Source: an uncultured Bacteroidaceae bacterium
Lineage (GTDB): Bacteria; Bacteroidota; Bacteroidia; Bacteroidales; Bacteroidaceae
Direction of reading: 5' to 3'
DNA length: 64,000 bases
Assembly (NCBI GenBank): GCA_904502235.1
Contig: CAJGDP010000006.1
Coordinates: 1 to 64,000, forward strand
Below the pieces are notes generated by a model. It did no database searches. It was not told the origin of the DNA and was given only the letters and a program-made list of their open reading frames with translations. The position numbers were made by a program, and so were the translations under genes. Of this stretch, positions 38,733 through 47,613 are shown one piece after another (positions within the stretch are counted from its first letter, which is position 1; every line of letters starts with the position of its first letter).

Positions 38733-39306
38733 ACTGCATCAACTTTTTCCATTTGAAGTATCCAAAGATAGCAATTATTGCATAAAGAATATATAGCGCA
38801 GCTGTAAAATACAACTCTTTGTAGATATACAGTGCGCTGCTCGAAATATCAACCACGCACCACACCCACCATTGCTCAATATACTTGCGTGCAAGCATCC
38901 ACATTCCTACAATGCTCAACGCTGTTGTAAATGAGTCGGCGATGGGTACGGTGCTGTCGGTGTGGTTGACAAGTAACCATGCTATAAGGAACTGTGCAAC
39001 AATGTATGTCGAAATTATTTTGGCAAAGGCTTTTTTAGGCATACGGCTGATGGGCAGTTCACGTTTCTCTTTGTTGCCTTCGGTGAAGCTGAATCCGGTT
39101 TTCCATGCTATCCATCCGTACAATGCAATTACAAGGTAGTAGATGTTTATGCCGAAGTCGGCATACAGCCCGGCATTATAGTATATGAACAGATATATTG
39201 CCGGCATTATTATTCCTGCAATCCACAGATATATACTTGCCTTGTATTCGAGCCATATATATATAAGCCCGACCAGGGTTCCCAAAATTTCGATATACAG
39301 TTCCAT
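38713..39306 (-). CDS. pnuT: PnuT-type thiamine transporter (PnuC family)
   Basis: 197 residues with about seven membrane segments ('ILGTLVGLIYIWLEYKASIYLWI' in pieces, 'YLVIALYGWIAWKTG', 'ALYILYAIIAIFGYFKWKK'). The PnuC family carries vitamins by facilitated diffusion; members next to TPP riboswitches and thiamine kinases carry thiamine and are called PnuT. Thiamine specificity is inferred from the TPP riboswitch and the neighbouring kinase gene. It starts 4 bases after the receptor gene. Confidence 0.9.
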   Translation of the reverse strand: MELYIEILGTLVGLIYIWLEYKASIYLWIAGIIMPAIYLFIYYNAGLYADFGINIYYLVIALYGWIAWKTGFSFTEGNKEKRELPISRMPKKAFAKIISTYIVAQFLIAWLLVNHTDSTVPIADSFTTALSIVGMWMLARKYIEQWWVWCVVDISSSALYIYKELYFTAALYILYAIIAIFGYFKWKKLMQYENKQS

Positions 39307-39310
39307 TGTA

Positions 39311-41533
39311 TTAAAGTTCTATGCTTATATGTCCTATTGCATTTATACCTGCCTGTGCGGCATATCCGGCGTAGTTGTAGCGTTGGCGCTGTCCGTTTTC
39401 GTCGGTGTAATATCCGCTTCCGGCATAACCGTTGTTCTCGTACTCTTCGTTGAACAGGTTATATATTGTTGCGCCCACAGTGATGTTTTTCACACCTTTC
39501 AATTTGAATGAGTAAGCCAATCGCAGGTTCGTTACAAAATAGGCATCAAGGATATGTTCCTCGATTCCGTAATTGCTCATATACTGTTTGCTCACATATT
39601 GGGATTGCAATGCGGCTTCCAAACCTTTCCATTCATAAGAAAAGCTGTTGTTTACAATAATGTCGGGCGAAAAGGCAAGCGGAGTGTTGTCGTGGTGGAT
39701 TTCCCACTTTTCATAAGTGTAGTCGTCGTACAGAACCTCGGTGAAATCCTTTATCCTGTTACGGCTGAATGTTGCATTGGCATTCCAACGGAATCCGCAT
39801 TTGAGTGCAATTCCTGCGGTGAGCTCAATTCCTGCACGATAGCTTTTGGGAATGTTGGCTGTAAGCGGTTCGCCAATCTCGTTCAGTTCGCCGGTGAGAA
39901 CCAATTGGTTCTTGTAGTCCATGAAATAGAGATTTGCTCCGGCATTGAATATACCTTTAGACAGGTTGTAGCCTATTTCGTAGTCGATAAGTCTTTCTGC
40001 TTTGGGGCGTTCGTTGAGCTTGCCGTCGGTGTAGTTGTTGCGTGTGGGCTCTTTGTGCGCAACGCTTGCCGATGCAAAGAGTCTGTTGCTGTTGTCTATC
40101 TGCCACGAAATTCCTGCCTTGGGATTTAAGAAGTCGAACTTTTCATCTATCTCCAGGTTTTGCAGGGCATCTGTTGCGTCGTTCCATTTGTCGTTGTTGC
40201 CGTCTATGGTGTAGCGTATATGGCGATATTGCAGGTCGGCATATATGTTCAGACATTCCATTGCCTTGTAGTCGGCTTTCAGGTATATGTTCATGTCGTT
40301 CTTGCCACCGTTGTTGCGGTAATACTCATGGTCGGGCACAAGGTTACCAATGTAATCCTTTACCCAAAGGACCTGCCCGAAATGTCTTCCGAAGTATCTG
40401 TTTGCACCGCCACCCAATATGGTGTGAATGCGGCTGTTCTTATATGACAACGAGAATACTGCTCCGCCAAAATGGTTGTCCATGGCTTTTTTGCGTATAA
40501 GGTCGCTCTTCTTTACATTGTTGCCGTCGAGAGTGAATGGCTGCAGGGCATATTCTTTCAGTTTGCGTCCGGTTTTGTATTCCTGATAATATCCGTCGCC
40601 CTTGGTGTAGTGCAAGCCTATGTTCATGTTCAGGGTGTTGCTGAAACTATGGTCGAACAGCAGCTGGTAATTCTGTTGAAAATAATTGTCGGTCTGTCCG
40701 TCATAGTAGTGTGCCTTGCCTGTTTCGTCGGTGAACATATATCCGCAACTGTTATAACGTCTGCCATACAGTTCCATTTCCTCTTTGCTTGCATAGTTCC
40801 AGGCGTGGTATGTCTCCTCCTTGCCGGTGAATGTTATGAAGCGTAGGGTGGTGTTGTCGGCATAGTATGCACCTTGCAGGTAGTACGACTGCAGTCCGGC
40901 TCTTGCGCGGTCTATGTAACCGTCGCTTCCAATGTTCGAAAATCTTAAATCAAGGCTCCAATGGTCGGCAAGTATACCGGTTCCGGCAGCAACGCTCTCC
41001 TTGTGTGTCATGAATGAACCGAACGAGAAACCGGCTTTTGCATACGGAAGCGTATTGAAAGTGCTTGTGCGCAGGTTCATGCTTGCGCCGAAGGCACCGG
41101 CGCCGTTAGTGGATGTTCCTGCACCGCGCTGTATCTGAATATCCTTTACCGATGAGGCTATGTCAGGCAGATTTACCCAAAAGACATTGTGGCTTTCGGC
41201 ATCGTTCACCGGAATATCGTTTATGGTAACGTTTATGCGAGTGCCGTCGGTGCCACGAATACGAAGGCTTGTGTAGCCGATGCCTGTTCCTGCATCACTT
41301 GTTGCAATGGCACTTGGAGTTGTCGATACAAGATAAGGCAGGTCGATGCCCGTGTTCGACTTTGACAACTCCTTTTGACCTATTTCGCTGTATGCCACAG
41401 GAGTGGTCTTCGTGGCTCTTACAGACAGGATTTCAACTTCCTGCAATGCCTGCAGGTTCTCTTGTTCCTGTGCGTGCAGCACAGGAAATGCCGTTGCCAT
41501 AATCAGGCAAGCGACAATTGATTTTCTTTTCAT
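39311..41533 (-). CDS. TonB-dependent outer-membrane receptor, probably for thiamine
   Basis: 740 residues. Signal peptide (MKRKSIVACLIMATAFPVLHA) and a TonB-box-like start, then the plug domain (~45-165: 'LSVRATKTTPVAYSEI', 'TSLRIRGTDGTRINVTINDIPVNDAES' in pieces, 'IQIQRGAGTSTNGAGAFGAS') and a 22-strand barrel with a C-terminal aromatic/hydrophobic end. It is the first gene after a TPP riboswitch and is followed by pnuT and thiamine pyrophosphokinase. In Bacteroidetes this receptor type (OMP-thi) brings thiamine or a precursor across the outer membrane with energy from TonB. The ligand is inferred from context. Confidence 0.92.
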   Translation of the reverse strand: MKRKSIVACLIMATAFPVLHAQEQENLQALQEVEILSVRATKTTPVAYSEIGQKELSKSNTGIDLPYLVSTTPSAIATSDAGTGIGYTSLRIRGTDGTRINVTINDIPVNDAESHNVFWVNLPDIASSVKDIQIQRGAGTSTNGAGAFGASMNLRTSTFNTLPYAKAGFSFGSFMTHKESVAAGTGILADHWSLDLRFSNIGSDGYIDRARAGLQSYYLQGAYYADNTTLRFITFTGKEETYHAWNYASKEEMELYGRRYNSCGYMFTDETGKAHYYDGQTDNYFQQNYQLLFDHSFSNTLNMNIGLHYTKGDGYYQEYKTGRKLKEYALQPFTLDGNNVKKSDLIRKKAMDNHFGGAVFSLSYKNSRIHTILGGGANRYFGRHFGQVLWVKDYIGNLVPDHEYYRNNGGKNDMNIYLKADYKAMECLNIYADLQYRHIRYTIDGNNDKWNDATDALQNLEIDEKFDFLNPKAGISWQIDNSNRLFASASVAHKEPTRNNYTDGKLNERPKAERLIDYEIGYNLSKGIFNAGANLYFMDYKNQLVLTGELNEIGEPLTANIPKSYRAGIELTAGIALKCGFRWNANATFSRNRIKDFTEVLYDDYTYEKWEIHHDNTPLAFSPDIIVNNSFSYEWKGLEAALQSQYVSKQYMSNYGIEEHILDAYFVTNLRLAYSFKLKGVKNITVGATIYNLFNEEYENNGYAGSGYYTDENGQRQRYNYAGYAAQAGINAIGHISIEL

Positions 41534-41649
41534 TTTAATTCCAATTTGTGGAGCCTAATGCAAAAAATAAATCCACCATGCTCCGTTGTTAAACAGAAAA
41601 TGGGGATTTTTCCTGTACGCCTACATATATTGGAATGTGTATGTAAACT

Positions 41650-41724
41650 TTTTCCTACGCCGGCATTACCCGGATCAGGTTCTTGGGTATGATCTCAGCC
41701 CATGTATTAAGGCACCCCGTTTTT
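41650..41724 (-). ncRNA. TPP riboswitch (THI element)
   Basis: On the minus strand the conserved core is unmistakable: 'ACGGGGTGCC', then 'GGGCTGAGATCATACCC' and 'ACCTGATCCGGGTAATGCC', ending in 'GCGTAGGA'. This is the thiamine pyrophosphate aptamer. When TPP is plentiful it should shut off the receptor-pnuT-kinase operon. About 115 bases separate it from the start codon; the expression platform is in this AT-rich stretch, and a GGAGC/GCTCC pair near 41550-41585 may belong to it. Confidence 0.96.
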
Positions 41725-41735
41725 GAAATCTGTTG

Positions 41736-41766
41736 CAAAATTAATGTAAGTTGATAGGAGAACAAA
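41736..41766 (-). promoter_or_regulatory. Consensus promoter of the thiamine operon
   Basis: Minus strand TTTG (41766-41763), 19 bases, TAATTTTG (41743-41736), placing the start of transcription just before the riboswitch. The rest of the 41534-42018 gap is AT-rich and holds only this promoter, the riboswitch and the promoter of the next plus-strand gene. Confidence 0.8.
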
Positions 41767-41946
41767 ATAAAATCCGATTTATTTTTTCTTTTGAGGGACT
41801 ATCTGCTTTATATATAAACCATTATCAATTTGCAATAATAATCCTTTTTTGTTGCGAAAAATTCAACGAATATTGCAAGAAATATTAATTTTGTGATAAA
41901 TCATTAAAAAATATGTTGCAAAATGTTTTTTTATCGAAAAAAGTAA

Positions 41947-41954
41947 TACATTTG
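41947..41954 (+). promoter_or_regulatory. -7 promoter box for the DUF3332 gene
   Basis: TACATTTG, a full TAnnTTTG match, 65 bases before the ATG at 42019. The -33 box is not clear. Confidence 0.55.
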
Positions 41955-42018
41955 CATAAGTCGTAGTCAGATGTTTTTCTGGGCTTGCGTATATTTATTA
42001 ACTCAAATATTTAGATTT

Positions 42019-42561
42019 ATGAAAAAGACTTTTAAATTTTCAGCATTGTTGCTTTCTGCAGCTATCGTGTTGTCTTCTTGTATCGGTTCTTTCCAGTTGA
42101 CAAACAAAATTAAGACATGGAACGAGGGTATCGGCAACAAGTGGGTTAACGAAATTGTTTTCATTGCATTCCACATTGTTCCTGTATATCAGGTAAGTAT
42201 CTTTGTTGATGCTGTTGTTTGCAACTCTATCGAGTTCTGGACAGGCAAGAAGGCTTTGGCTAATGTCGGTGAAAAGAAAATAGTTAAGAATAGCGAGGGT
42301 AAGAATGTTGAGATTACTGCAATGGAGAATGGTTACAACCTCACAGACGGTGTTTCTTCAATGAACTTTATCTTTGACGAGGAGACTCAGATCTGGAGTG
42401 CTGAGTACAACAACCAGTCAACAGATCTTATCAAGATTATCGACGATAACAACGCTCAGTTGTTCTTGATGGATGGCGGTGTTATGGATGTTACTCTTGA
42501 TGCAGAGGGTATCGACATGGCTCGCATGTATATGAACAACAGCTTTGCTATGAGCAAGTAA
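42019..42561 (+). CDS. DUF3332 family lipoprotein
   Basis: 180 residues from the ATG at 42019 (upstream in-frame codons give a poor leader). Lipoprotein signal with lipobox Cys (LLSAAIVLSSC, Cys ~19). The mature start 'GSFQLTNKIKTWN' and 'VDAVVCNSIEFWTGK' are the signature of DUF3332. Function unknown; family members are small envelope lipoproteins. It stands alone with its own promoter and a terminator hairpin. Codon use is close to the highly expressed type (many GGT, AAC, AAG), suggesting it may be abundant. Confidence 0.8.
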   Translation: MKKTFKFSALLLSAAIVLSSCIGSFQLTNKIKTWNEGIGNKWVNEIVFIAFHIVPVYQVSIFVDAVVCNSIEFWTGKKALANVGEKKIVKNSEGKNVEITAMENGYNLTDGVSSMNFIFDEETQIWSAEYNNQSTDLIKIIDDNNAQLFLMDGGVMDVTLDAEGIDMARMYMNNSFAMSK

Positions 42562-42586
42562 ATAAACTTTAAATGCTTGATATTGA

Positions 42587-42614
42587 CAAGGTCGCCGTTT
42601 TTTCGGCGACCTTG
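42587..42614 (+). terminator. Terminator hairpin after the DUF3332 gene
   Basis: A perfect 11-bp stem (CAAGGTCGCCG / CGGCGACCTTG) with a T6 loop, 26 bases after the stop codon. The downstream T-run is weak. Confidence 0.65.
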
Positions 42615-42645
42615 TTGCATTTATATATTATAATAAGTATCTTCG
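42615..42645 (+). promoter_or_regulatory. Promoter of meaB
   Basis: TTG (42615-42617), 20 bases, TATCTTCG (42638-42645); the ATG of meaB is 16 bases further. The promoter starts right at the end of the preceding terminator stem. Confidence 0.5.
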
Positions 42646-42661
42646 CACCAAAGAAACGGTT

Positions 42662-43750
42662 ATGGAACATCCCGAAAACAGTACGGAATATAAGGGCTTG
42701 AAGGTAAACGAGGGAGTGGAATCACTCGGCTCGGTGAATCCTTACCTAGGGCAGATGCGCAAACGGCGTGCATCGCTTTTGTCGGTGGATGAGTATGTGG
42801 ATGGCATACGTCGTGGTGATGTTACGGTTCTTAGTCGTGCCGTTACTCTTGTGGAGAGTGTTCTTCCCGAGCATCAGGCTATAGCGCAGCAGGTTATAGA
42901 GCGTTGTCTGCCTTATTCGGGAAATTCGGTGCGTGTGGGAATAACCGGTGTTCCGGGTGCGGGAAAAAGTACTTCCATTGATGCTTTCGGAATGCATGTC
43001 CTGTCGCAAGTGGGTGGAAAACTTGCTGTTCTGGCGGTAGACCCAAGCAGTGAAAGGAGCAAGGGAAGTATCTTGGGTGACAAGACCCGTATGGAGCGTC
43101 TGGCTCTTCATCCGCGTGCTTTTATCCGTCCGAGCGCGTCGTCGGGTTCTCTTGGCGGTGTAGCGCGTAAGACCCGTGAGACAATAATACTTTGTGAGGC
43201 TGCCGGATACGATACTATATTTGTGGAGACTGTGGGTGTGGGGCAGAGTGAGACTGCTGTCTGCTCTATGGTGGATTTCTTTCTGCTGATACAGATTGCC
43301 GGTGCCGGCGATGAACTTCAGGGTATAAAGCGCGGTATTATGGAGATGGCTGACGGCATTGTAATCAACAAGGCTGACGGGGATAATATAGAGGCTGCGC
43401 GACGTGCGGCTGTGCACTATCGCAATGCTTTGCAACTGTTCCCGATGCCGGTGAGCGGCATACGCCCGTCGGTGCTTACATACTCGGGCTTTTTTGATAT
43501 AGGTGTCAAAGAGGTGTGGGAGATGATTTCGGCATACATTGCCGAGGTCAAGAAAAACGGTGCTTTTGAATTACGTCGAAACCAACAGCAGAAGTATTGG
43601 CTTTATGAGAGTCTTGAAGAGCAGATAAAGCAACGTTTCTATAATGTACCCGGTATGGAGGAACTTTTGCGCAGATACGAAGAACTTCTGCTTGAGGGAA
43701 AAATAACATCATTTGCGGCGGCAAGTAAGATACTTGAGTATAATCCATAA
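42662..43750 (+). CDS. meaB: MeaB/ArgK-type GTPase, chaperone of methylmalonyl-CoA mutase
   Basis: 362 residues. G3E-type P-loop 'GITGVPGAGKSTSIDAFG' (~residues 95-110), 'VLAVDPSSERSKGSILGDKTRM' in pieces, 'FVETVGVGQSE' and 'INKADGDN'. MeaB protects and reloads the cobalamin-dependent methylmalonyl-CoA mutase, used by Bacteroidales in the succinate-propionate pathway. The mutase genes are not in this window. It ends at a shared bidirectional terminator. Confidence 0.92.
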   Translation: MEHPENSTEYKGLKVNEGVESLGSVNPYLGQMRKRRASLLSVDEYVDGIRRGDVTVLSRAVTLVESVLPEHQAIAQQVIERCLPYSGNSVRVGITGVPGAGKSTSIDAFGMHVLSQVGGKLAVLAVDPSSERSKGSILGDKTRMERLALHPRAFIRPSASSGSLGGVARKTRETIILCEAAGYDTIFVETVGVGQSETAVCSMVDFFLLIQIAGAGDELQGIKRGIMEMADGIVINKADGDNIEAARRAAVHYRNALQLFPMPVSGIRPSVLTYSGFFDIGVKEVWEMISAYIAEVKKNGAFELRRNQQQKYWLYESLEEQIKQRFYNVPGMEELLRRYEELLLEGKITSFAAASKILEYNP

Positions 43751-43777
43751 AAAAACAGCCCTGAGGCTGTTTTTTAT
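43751..43777. terminator. Bidirectional terminator between meaB and pfkA
   Basis: A stem ACAGCC / GGCTGT (CTGA loop) extended by A-T pairs, with A7 on the left and T6 on the right, directly between the two convergent stop codons. Confidence 0.88.
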
Positions 43778-44763
43778 TATGAAGCAAGAATCTCCTGCGC
43801 ACGAACTGTGTCCTTGTCGATAGGTTTGTCGTCCTTTATTGCCTTTGTGAAAGGAATGTATACAATCTCGTTGTTTCTTAATCCTACCATGATGTTGCGC
43901 TGACCTTCGAGCAAAGCGTCGATTGCCGCAACACCCAGACGGCTTGCAAGGATGCGGTCGTTTGCTGTGGGGCTTCCGCCACGCTGCAGGTATCCAAGAA
44001 TTGATACGCGTACGTCGAGCTCGGGGAAGCGCTGGCGCATGCCTTCGGCAACTTCCATGATGTTGTAGTCTTTTTCGCGACCTTCGGCAAACAGCACGAT
44101 ACTGCTGCTCTTTGTTCGGCGCAGACCGTTGGCGATGAACTGGTTGATTTTCTCGAACTCGGGGTCGATTTCGGGAAGTACGCATGCCTCTGCACCGGTT
44201 GCTATTGTACCGTTGAGTGCAAGGAAACCTGCGTCGCGTCCCATAACCTCAACAATGAACAGACGCTCGTGCGATGATGCTGTGTCGCGGATTTTATCCA
44301 CGCACTCCATGATTGTGTTGAGCGCAGTATCGTAACCGATGGTTGTATCTGTTCCGTAAAGGTCGTTGTCGATTGTGCCGGGGAGTGCGATACATGGAAT
44401 GTCGTGCTCGCGTGCCAGATTGTATGCACCGGTGATTGTGCCGTCTCCGCCTATTACAACCAAAGCGTCAATACCCTCTCTCTGTAGTGTCTCAAATGCT
44501 TTTGCGCGACCTTCTTCGGTCTTGAACTCATCACAACGGCTGGTCTTGAGGATTGTACCGCCTCGCTGGATGATGTTACTTACGTTTTCGGTCTTGAACT
44601 CCTTGATTTCGCCTGTTATCAAGCCTTTGTAACCACGATAGATAGCCTTTACTGTTATTCCGTGGTAGATACATGCACGTGTCACGGCACGTATAGCAGC
44701 ATTCATACCGGGAGCATCGCCACCCGATGTGAGTATTCCTATACAACGAATCTTGTTTTTCAT
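43777..44763 (-). CDS. pfkA: ATP-dependent 6-phosphofructokinase
   Basis: 328 residues, standard length. Motifs: 'GILTSGGDAPGMNAAIRAV', 'VVIGGDGTITGA', 'PGTIDNDLYGTDTTIGYDTA' and 'VEVMGRDAGFLAL'. Gly after GGD and Gly in PGTIDND are the residues of ATP-using enzymes (pyrophosphate-using ones have Asp and Lys there). It makes fructose-1,6-bisphosphate in glycolysis. Its ATG overlaps the ispH stop (ATGA), so translation is coupled; it is the last gene of the porQ-cmk-ispH-pfkA group. Confidence 0.96.
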   Translation of the reverse strand: MKNKIRCIGILTSGGDAPGMNAAIRAVTRACIYHGITVKAIYRGYKGLITGEIKEFKTENVSNIIQRGGTILKTSRCDEFKTEEGRAKAFETLQREGIDALVVIGGDGTITGAYNLAREHDIPCIALPGTIDNDLYGTDTTIGYDTALNTIMECVDKIRDTASSHERLFIVEVMGRDAGFLALNGTIATGAEACVLPEIDPEFEKINQFIANGLRRTKSSSIVLFAEGREKDYNIMEVAEGMRQRFPELDVRVSILGYLQRGGSPTANDRILASRLGVAAIDALLEGQRNIMVGLRNNEIVYIPFTKAIKDDKPIDKDTVRAQEILAS

Positions 44764-45638
44764 GTTGTTTTGTTATTATGGTAATTTATAATTGCTTTCT
44801 TGCAGTTCTCCATAAGCCATTTGGGAGTTGATGTCGCTCCGCATATGCCTATGGTTTCAATCTCTTTAGTCAATTCAAAATCAATATCCTCGGGACCTTC
44901 AATCTGATGTACATTGCTGTTTACCTTCTTGCACTCGTTGAAGAGAATCTTGCCGTTGGAACTTTTCTTTCCGCATACAAAGAAAATCAGTTGATGTGAT
45001 TTCGCGAATTCTCCGATGCTGTTCATACGGTTTGCCACCTGTCCGCAGACGGTGTTGAACGATTTGCATTCTTTGTCGTCGTTAACCCGTTCCTTTATTG
45101 CATCTACAATCTCTCTGTAGCCTTCGAGCGATTTTGTGGTCTGTGAATATATATATGTATCCTTGTCCTCAGCTATGCGGTCGAGCTGTGCCGGCGTTTC
45201 CACAACAATGGCTTCGCCGTGTGTCTGTCCCACAAGTCCAAGAACTTCGGCATGACCGGCCTGACCATGTATTATTATCTGTCTTTCCTTGCCTGCCGTC
45301 TCCTGCCACATGTTCTTTATGCGTTGTTGCAGTTTAAGTACAACGGGGCATGTGGCATCAATGAGTTCGAGATTGTTCTTTCTGGCTGTTTCGTATGTCT
45401 GTGGCGGTTCACCGTGTGCCCGCAGAAGAACTTTTGCGTTATGCAGTTTACCGAATGCCTCATGGTTTATGGTTACAAGCCCCATGCGCTTCAGACGGTC
45501 ACATTCGATACTGTTGTGTACAATATCGCCAAGACAGTACAAAGTGCCGCCTTTCTGCAATTCCTCTTCGGCTTTCTTTATGGCTGTTGTTACACCGAAA
45601 CAGAATCCTGAATATTCATCAATCTCAATGCTCAGCAT
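44760..45638 (-). CDS. ispH: 4-hydroxy-3-methylbut-2-enyl diphosphate reductase IspH
   Basis: 292 residues. The three Fe-S Cys regions are present: 'SGFCFGVTTAIKKAEE' (Cys ~13), 'DATCPVVLKLQQ' (Cys ~97) and the later 'SFNTVCGQVANRM' (Cys ~195), plus 'AHGEPPQTY' and a C-terminal 'GICGATSTPKWLME'. IspH makes IPP and DMAPP, the last step of the MEP isoprenoid pathway; ispA lies 2.8 kb away. Its start overlaps the cmk stop by one base (TAATG) and its stop overlaps the pfkA start. Confidence 0.95.
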   Translation of the reverse strand: MLSIEIDEYSGFCFGVTTAIKKAEEELQKGGTLYCLGDIVHNSIECDRLKRMGLVTINHEAFGKLHNAKVLLRAHGEPPQTYETARKNNLELIDATCPVVLKLQQRIKNMWQETAGKERQIIIHGQAGHAEVLGLVGQTHGEAIVVETPAQLDRIAEDKDTYIYSQTTKSLEGYREIVDAIKERVNDDKECKSFNTVCGQVANRMNSIGEFAKSHQLIFFVCGKKSSNGKILFNECKKVNSNVHQIEGPEDIDFELTKEIETIGICGATSTPKWLMENCKKAIINYHNNKTT

Positions 45639-46324
45639 TATTTTGTGAGTTTATTGAATTCGTCAATCAGCCAGTTCATCTGCTCCTCGCGTGTGAGGTT
45701 GCTGTTGTCGAGCAACAGGGCATCATCGGCTTTCTTCAAGGGGCTGACTTCGCGTGTCTGGTCCAGATGGTCGCGCTGGAGCACATTCTCGAGAATCTCG
45801 TTGAAGTCGGCTTTGTCGCCTCGTGCAGTGAGTTCGTCATATCTGCGTTGTGCGCGCACTTCTGCCGATGCTGTAACAAATACCTTCATCTCAGCATTCG
45901 GGAAGACGGTTGTGCCTATATCGCGGCCGTCCATTACGATACCTTTGGTATTGCCCATTTCGCGTTGGCGGTTAACCATCTCTTCGCGTACGAAATCGAG
46001 CTTTGCCACCTGGCTTACAAGACGCGAAACTTCCAATGAACGTATTTCGTGTTCCACGTTTGTACCGTTCAGGAAGGTAATGGAGTTCTTTGTCTCGGGG
46101 TCAACCTCAAAGGAGATGTGTATGTTTTTTATTTCGGCGCGGAGTGATTCCGTGTCTATGGTTTCGCCCTGGATAAGGTTGTTCTGCATGCAGTAGAGTG
46201 CTGTTGCACGATACATTGCACCGCTGTCGAAATAGAGATAGCCTATCTGTCGTGCCAACGCTTTTGCCATGGTGCTTTTACCGCATGACGAGAATCCATC
46301 TATGGCGATTATTATTTTTTTCAT
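45638..46324 (-). CDS. cmk: Cytidylate kinase
   Basis: 228 residues from the ATG at 46324, which gives the family start 'MKKIIIAIDGFSSCGKSTMAKALA' in pieces with its P-loop; the ATG 20 codons upstream adds an unrelated segment that would run into porQ. Further motifs: 'YLYFDSGAMYRATAL', 'VMDGRDIGTTVFP' and 'RRYDEL'. Converts CMP/dCMP to the diphosphates. A weak -7-like box (TACCTTCA) lies between porQ and cmk, so it may have an internal promoter. The adjacent porQ-cmk-ispH order is also found in Porphyromonas gingivalis. Confidence 0.95.
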   Translation of the reverse strand: MKKIIIAIDGFSSCGKSTMAKALARQIGYLYFDSGAMYRATALYCMQNNLIQGETIDTESLRAEIKNIHISFEVDPETKNSITFLNGTNVEHEIRSLEVSRLVSQVAKLDFVREEMVNRQREMGNTKGIVMDGRDIGTTVFPNAEMKVFVTASAEVRAQRRYDELTARGDKADFNEILENVLQRDHLDQTREVSPLKKADDALLLDNSNLTREEQMNWLIDEFNKLTK

Positions 46325-46380
46325 ACGAATATTGCTTGTTTCCGATATTTTCCGTGAAGGTAGTAAAAAATCTTTCATTT

Positions 46381-47358
46381 TCAAAGCGAATATGAAAGAT
46401 TGAACAACAATGAGTGCGATGCTGTGTGCAACTGGCTGTAGGATGCGTTGAATTTTACCTTGTTCAGATGAAGACCGGCACCTATGCTGAAACCGTCGAG
46501 CCCCTTGCCGCTTGCCGAAAGTTCACGGCTCGCACGATAGTTGTATCCCAATGAAATATCAAAATTCTTGCCTATGAGAATGTCTGCTCCTATTATAAAA
46601 TGTTTCAGCAAAAGCTCACCGAAGCTGTCTTTGCTTCCGTCGGCATTGTAGAAGTGGCTCTTGTCCCAACGGTGCATGTTGTTCAGGAGTGCAGATATGC
46701 GTATCGGGGCGTGCCTGAATCCTTTTGTTATACCCAGTTGAAAGTCCATGGGCATTGTTTCGAGTTCCTCTTCGAAAGCCTTTACCTGTCCGCCAAGATT
46801 CTTGCATGCCAGTGAGAGCGACAGGTTTCTGTCAGCGTCGTAATAGTTGATTCCAAGGTCCACACCAAGCCCTAGTGCATACATGGTCTCGTATTTGGAA
46901 TATATGAGTTTTCCTGATACACCGCCGCTCCAACGCTCTCCAAGCAGGTAGCAGTATGTGAATGTAAGGTCCATGTCCTTAGCCGAGAATGTTCCTGTGT
47001 AGATGTTGTCTTCGGTATATCCGTCGAATTTTCCATAATCCACATATCGTGCGAACACGGCAAAAGAGGAGCGTTCGCCGAATGTCTTGCCGTATGCGGC
47101 TCCGCCCACATTGCAGTCGCCCATATACGACATATAGGAGATGTTCATTGTGTTGTCACTTACATTCGCGAGAAGGGCAGGATTGTGCATGGTAAGCGTG
47201 ATATCGTCCTTTATGAGCGATATGTTGTCTCCGCCAAGTGCCGCCGCGTGCGAAGAGTAGGGCAGGCGCAGAAAACCGAATGCATATTCACCGCTCTGTG
47301 CCGATGCTGCAAGCGGCAAAATGAGCAATATATAATAAATAATGTGTTTTAATTTCAC
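46381..47358 (-). CDS. porQ: Type IX secretion system outer-membrane protein PorQ
   Basis: 325 residues from a GTG at 47358, giving 'MKLKHIIYYILLILPLAASAQ', a good signal peptide. The ATG at 47442 lies upstream of the -7 box (47410-47417), so it is not transcribed. The mature part ('GEYAFGFLRLPYSSHAAALGG', in pieces, 'NPALLANVSDNTMNISYMSYM') matches PorQ, an FadL-like 14-strand barrel. PorQ is part of the T9SS attachment complex with PorU, PorV and PorZ. It supports the reading of the C-terminal tails on three proteins in this window as T9SS signals. Confidence 0.87.
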   Translation of the reverse strand: MKLKHIIYYILLILPLAASAQSGEYAFGFLRLPYSSHAAALGGDNISLIKDDITLTMHNPALLANVSDNTMNISYMSYMGDCNVGGAAYGKTFGERSSFAVFARYVDYGKFDGYTEDNIYTGTFSAKDMDLTFTYCYLLGERWSGGVSGKLIYSKYETMYALGLGVDLGINYYDADRNLSLSLACKNLGGQVKAFEEELETMPMDFQLGITKGFRHAPIRISALLNNMHRWDKSHFYNADGSKDSFGELLLKHFIIGADILIGKNFDISLGYNYRASRELSASGKGLDGFSIGAGLHLNKVKFNASYSQLHTASHSLLFNLSYSL

Positions 47359-47409
47359 TTTACGGATATTTTGTATAGTTTTGCAACAGGGTTTCACCGA
47401 ATTGCCTTG

Positions 47410-47417
47410 CGAAGATA
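47410..47417 (-). promoter_or_regulatory. -7 promoter box of the porQ operon
   Basis: TATCTTCG on the minus strand, 52 bases before the GTG start. It fixes the start codon downstream of the longer ATG option. Confidence 0.5.
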
Positions 47418-47575
47418 ATGCTTTTCTTTTATTATTCGCCAAGCAAATACCATAACCCGTGAATATTTATTATTCAATAACGCGAAAAATGCAATTTTAT
47501 GTTGTTGTTTGAAATAATTTTAAACAATTTGTGAAAAAAGATTGCATTTCATCGTGCGTATTGAAAAATATTGTT

Positions 47576-47583
47576 TATTTTTG
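47576..47583 (+). promoter_or_regulatory. -7 promoter box of tonB
   Basis: TATTTTTG, a full TAnnTTTG match, 31 bases before the ATG at 47614. Upstream in-frame codons from 47542 fall before this box. The gap 47359-47613 holds only the two divergent promoters. Confidence 0.55.
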
Positions 47584-47613
47584 CCCGTTGGAAAATATAT
47601 ACAATTTTACGAT

